The notes below the pieces were generated by a model. The model was not told the origin of the DNA. It searched no databases and saw only the letters and a program-made list of their open reading frames with translations. The position numbers and the translations under genes are program-made. DNA of 8,046 bases from Gammaproteobacteria bacterium. GTDB taxonomy: Bacteria > Pseudomonadota > Gammaproteobacteria > Steroidobacterales > Steroidobacteraceae. Of the stretch, positions 6,143 to 8,046 are shown one piece after another; position 1 is the first letter of the stretch; every line of letters begins with the position of its first letter. The stretch covers positions 1 through 8,046 of the forward strand of contig VBNP01000066.1 in NCBI GenBank assembly GCA_005877965.1, read 5' to 3'.

Positions 6143-7158
6143 TCCCCCGCACCCGCGCCCACCGCCACCCAGGCGAGATCGGAGTTCGATACCGAGCCGG
6201 GGTTGAAATTGCGGGCGCTGGCTGCCATGCGGGTGAGCGCCTGGGCGAGCGGCATCGGCGGCTGCGTGTCGCCCTTCTTGGCCTTGTGGAAGCGCACCGG
6301 GTTGATGCGGGCGACGACGTAGTTGCGCAGGTACGGGGACTTGAAGCCGCGCGCCTGCAGGGTGGCGATGATTCCCTTGACGCGGGCGTCGATTTCAGTG
6401 AGGCGCGCGGCGTGGTCCTCGCGCTGCCGCAGGCTCACCGCGAGAGTGCGCTCGCTGAAGCGGTCGACCTTCTTGAGAAACGCGCTGTAGGCGCCGCCCG
6501 CAAAGCGCGGCGACTTCTCATACACGATGCCGAGGGTCAGCAATTCCGCCGCCTCGAACTCCGCAGCGTATGCGTCCTCGCGCTCGCGCCCGCGGCGCTT
6601 GGCGAGGTTGCGCGCCATGCGGATCACTTCCAGGCTGCGGTCCTTGAGATTGTGAGCCTTCTCGGTGTTGAGTGCGAGTATCCGGTAGGCAAGCGATTCG
6701 TCGGGCGAGATCAGCGCCGTGATCTGTTTCAGCCCCAGTACCTTGCCCGCGGCCAGGCGATGGCGGCCGTTGGGTGTCCACAGCCGCCCGTCCTCGCCGC
6801 GCACCACGATGAGCGGATCGAGGAACGCGGCCGTCTCATCGATCTTCGCGGCCAGACGCTTGGCGTGCGTGGGTGAGAGGTCGCGCTGAAAGGGCGTGGG
6901 CTGCAGCGCATTCAGCGGCAGGCTCGCCAGCAACAGAGTGCGTCCTCCAAGGGGCTCGTGGTATGCGCCGATGGCAGCACCGCCCGCCTCGCGCACCAAT
7001 GCTGCGAGCGGCGCGACCGCCGGACTGTCGATCGCGATGGCGACTTCTGCGGCGTCGAGCCCGCGCGCCAGCCTGCCGGGCGCGAGCCGCCCGCGGCGCG
7101 CGGAGCGTGCGGCGGCGCTGCGCGTGCGCGCGGCGGCGCTGTGGCTGCGTGTTGCCAT
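6127..7158 (-). CDS. Orphan ParB-like nuclease-fold (ParB N-terminal domain) protein
   Basis: A 343-residue protein with a ParB/Srx-type N-terminal domain at about residues 78-185. LPLNALQPTPFQRDLS (80-95) is followed by LDPLIVVRGEDGRLWTPNGRHRLAA (113-137). The GxxRxxA core is kept (G131, R134, A137), but the GERR form of true chromosomal ParB is replaced by GRHR. The next block, ALNTEKAHNLKDRSLEV, differs from the usual ENLQR box. The first 34 residues form a very basic tail with nine Arg and many Ala, which may bind nucleic acid. The C-terminal half (about 190-343) is mostly charged helix with no domain I can name. There is no ParA neighbour and no parS-like site, so a role in chromosome partition is unlikely from context; a DNA- or nucleotide-binding regulator is one guess. 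ATG at 7158 has GGAG ten bases upstream; in-frame ATG at 7218 is an alternative (363 aa). Confidence 0.85.
   Translation of the reverse strand: MATRSHSAAARTRSAAARSARRGRLAPGRLARGLDAAEVAIAIDSPAVAPLAALVREAGGAAIGAYHEPLGGRTLLLASLPLNALQPTPFQRDLSPTHAKRLAAKIDETAAFLDPLIVVRGEDGRLWTPNGRHRLAAGKVLGLKQITALISPDESLAYRILALNTEKAHNLKDRSLEVIRMARNLAKRRGREREDAYAAEFEAAELLTLGIVYEKSPRFAGGAYSAFLKKVDRFSERTLAVSLRQREDHAARLTEIDARVKGIIATLQARGFKSPYLRNYVVARINPVRFHKAKKGDTQPPMPLAQALTRMAASARNFNPGSVSNSDLAWVAVGAGAGDQGSG
7102..7143 (-). repeat. 21-bp imperfect tandem repeat in the ParB-like basic tail
   Basis: Bases 7102-7122 and 7123-7143 are adjacent 21-bp units identical at 17 of 21 positions. Read on the minus strand they encode HSAAART followed by RSAAARS (residues 6-19 of the ParB-like protein). 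The pattern suggests the Arg/Ala-rich tail grew by in-frame duplication. Confidence 0.55.
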
Positions 7159-7216
7159 GGTGTCATTTCTCCGGCGGAGCAGTGTGCGAGAATGACCGAT
7201 TGCGCAGGATGTTGCC
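7159..7216. promoter_or_regulatory. Divergent region with nested inverted repeats between ParB-like and MATE genes
   Basis: This 58-bp gap holds an outer inverted repeat, GTCATTTCTC (7162-7171) and GAGAATGAC (7188-7196), pairing along nine bases with one unpaired T. Inside it lies a perfect small palindrome CTCCG-G-CGGAG (7169-7179), which also contains the GGAG ribosome site of the ParB-like gene. AGGA at 7206-7209, seven bases before the MATE ATG, is the ribosome site of that gene. The repeats could be an operator or a 5' leader hairpin masking the ribosome site. Confidence 0.4.
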
Positions 7217-8046
7217 ATGGATTCCTTGAGCCGCGTCGGACAGTTGCCGGCTCAGCGCCTCGACGCCGCCGGGCGCGCGCACGTGGATCAGCGTGCGGTA
7301 CTCGCGCTCGCCTTGCCGCTGATGGCAAACAGCGCGGTACAGATCGTCCTCAACCTCACCGACATGTGGTTCATGGGGCGCATTTCCACCAAGGCGCTCG
7401 CGGCGGTCGGCGCGGTGCAGTGGCTGGTGATCGTCGCGGTGCTGGTGCTGGGCGGCGCCGGCACCGCGGTGCAGACGCTGGTGGCGCAGAATTTCGGTGC
7501 GCGCCGCTACCGGCGCGCCGGCCAGGCGGTATGGACCGCGTTGTGGGCGATGGCCTGCGCGGCGCCGCTGTTCGTGCTGGTGGGCGCCGCGCGCCACGTG
7601 ATTCTCGCCCCGTTCGGGTTCGATCCGCAGGTCGAGCAGCTCGCCTCCGCGTTCTGGTTTCCGCGTGTCGGCGGAGCCTGCGTCGGAGCCGCGGGATGGG
7701 CCATGTTTGGATTCTTCAACGGCATCGGGCGGCCGCGGGTGACGCTCCTGATCACAGTCGTGACCACGGTCACGAATGCGCTCTTGAACCAGCTGTTCAT
7801 CTTCCGCCTGGGCTGGGGCATCGCCGGTTCCGCCTGGGCCACGAACGTCGCGCAGCTGACCGGCCTGCTGTTCGCGGTGGCGATTTTTCTGCGCGCGCAT
7901 TACCGGCGCCGCTACGGCTCGCACCTGACGTGGCGGCCGCACGGCGGCACGCTGCTGCAGCAGCTGCGCCTAGGGGTCCCGATGGGGCTGTCGCCGGCGG
8001 CGGACCTGCTGGGCTTCGCCACCTTTCAGATGATGCAGACGCGGCT
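7217..8046 (+). CDS. MATE-family efflux transporter, 5' part, cut by the window edge
   Basis: An open frame from ATG 7217 runs to the last base without a stop and gives the first 276 residues of a multidrug and toxic compound extrusion transporter. Such proteins usually have about 450 residues and 12 membrane helices and export cationic drugs or metabolites in exchange for H+ or Na+. The hallmarks are ALPLMANSAVQIVLNLTDMW with D49, FMGRISTKALAAVGAVQW (52-69), and GTAVQTLVAQNFGARRYRRA (82-101), a typical loop after helix two. Further hydrophobic helices and FNGIGRPR, TNALLN and AGSAWAT blocks follow in family order. The ribosome site AGGA lies seven bases before the start. It is divergent from the ParB-like gene. 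The substrate cannot be predicted. The truncation is only the edge of the window, not a defect. Confidence 0.93.
   Translation, partial: MDSLSRVGQLPAQRLDAAGRAHVDQRAVLALALPLMANSAVQIVLNLTDMWFMGRISTKALAAVGAVQWLVIVAVLVLGGAGTAVQTLVAQNFGARRYRRAGQAVWTALWAMACAAPLFVLVGAARHVILAPFGFDPQVEQLASAFWFPRVGGACVGAAGWAMFGFFNGIGRPRVTLLITVVTTVTNALLNQLFIFRLGWGIAGSAWATNVAQLTGLLFAVAIFLRAHYRRRYGSHLTWRPHGGTLLQQLRLGVPMGLSPAADLLGFATFQMMQTR

Noticed and set aside
7163..7942. 259-codon minus-strand frame at the right end
   Set aside because: It is antisense to the MATE gene, whose plus-strand frame is open to the window edge and carries family motifs.
1..8046. Search for tRNA or rRNA genes, CRISPR arrays, insertion sequences, attachment sites and toxin-antitoxin or anti-phage modules
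   Set aside because: I saw no cloverleaf ends, regularly spaced repeats, transposase motifs, terminal inverted repeats or defence-gene signatures; the genes are ordinary chromosomal types.

Overview
The window is 8 kb of very GC-rich, densely coding bacterial chromosome. It holds eight protein-coding genes (one cut by the right edge) and a probable start signal for a ninth that runs off the left edge. I see no rRNA, tRNA, CRISPR array, transposase or phage gene. The GC content, the G/C-ending codons and the gene types (a MarC-family membrane protein, a GreA/GreB-like factor beginning MSRAFV, a barley-type GH3 glucosidase, a MATE transporter) suggest a Gammaproteobacterium, perhaps near the Xanthomonadales or Nevskiales. 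That placement is recalled from family resemblance and is not proven by the sequence.

Layout. On the minus strand at the left, reading right to left, lie a thioredoxin-fold probable lipoprotein (2106-1567), a MarC-family integral membrane protein (1523-867, 43 nt further on) and a conserved membrane-anchored protein of unknown function (714-112, after a 152-nt gap). A promoter-like and ribosome-binding signal at 1-59 points to another minus-strand gene starting at base 3. Divergent from the thioredoxin gene is a two-gene plus-strand operon: a short-chain dehydrogenase (2143-2988) whose stop overlaps the start of a short GreA/GreB-like protein (2985-3449). That gene collides tail to tail, with a 40-nt overlap, with an ECF-type sigma factor on the minus strand (4144-3410). 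A 36-bp gap separates the sigma factor from a divergent, secreted GH3 beta-glucosidase (4181-6142). The GH3 gene in turn overlaps by 16 nt the end of a ParB-like protein on the minus strand (7158-6127). A 58-bp divergent gap then leads to a MATE-family transporter (7217 to the window end).

How the genes relate. This looks like an ordinary housekeeping and accessory neighbourhood and not one dedicated system. Only two pairs look like true co-transcription units: thioredoxin-like with MarC, and dehydrogenase with Gre-like. The sigma factor has no anti-sigma gene beside it, and the ParB-like protein has no ParA and no recognisable parS.

I did not find a convincing new multi-gene system. The items most worth a second look are the orphan ParB-fold protein with its Arg/Ala-rich tail, the Gre-like protein with a shortened coiled coil that seems to lack the usual acidic pair, the sigma factor/glucosidase divergent pair, the conserved unknown protein at 112-714, and several small inverted repeats in the very short divergent intergenic regions.
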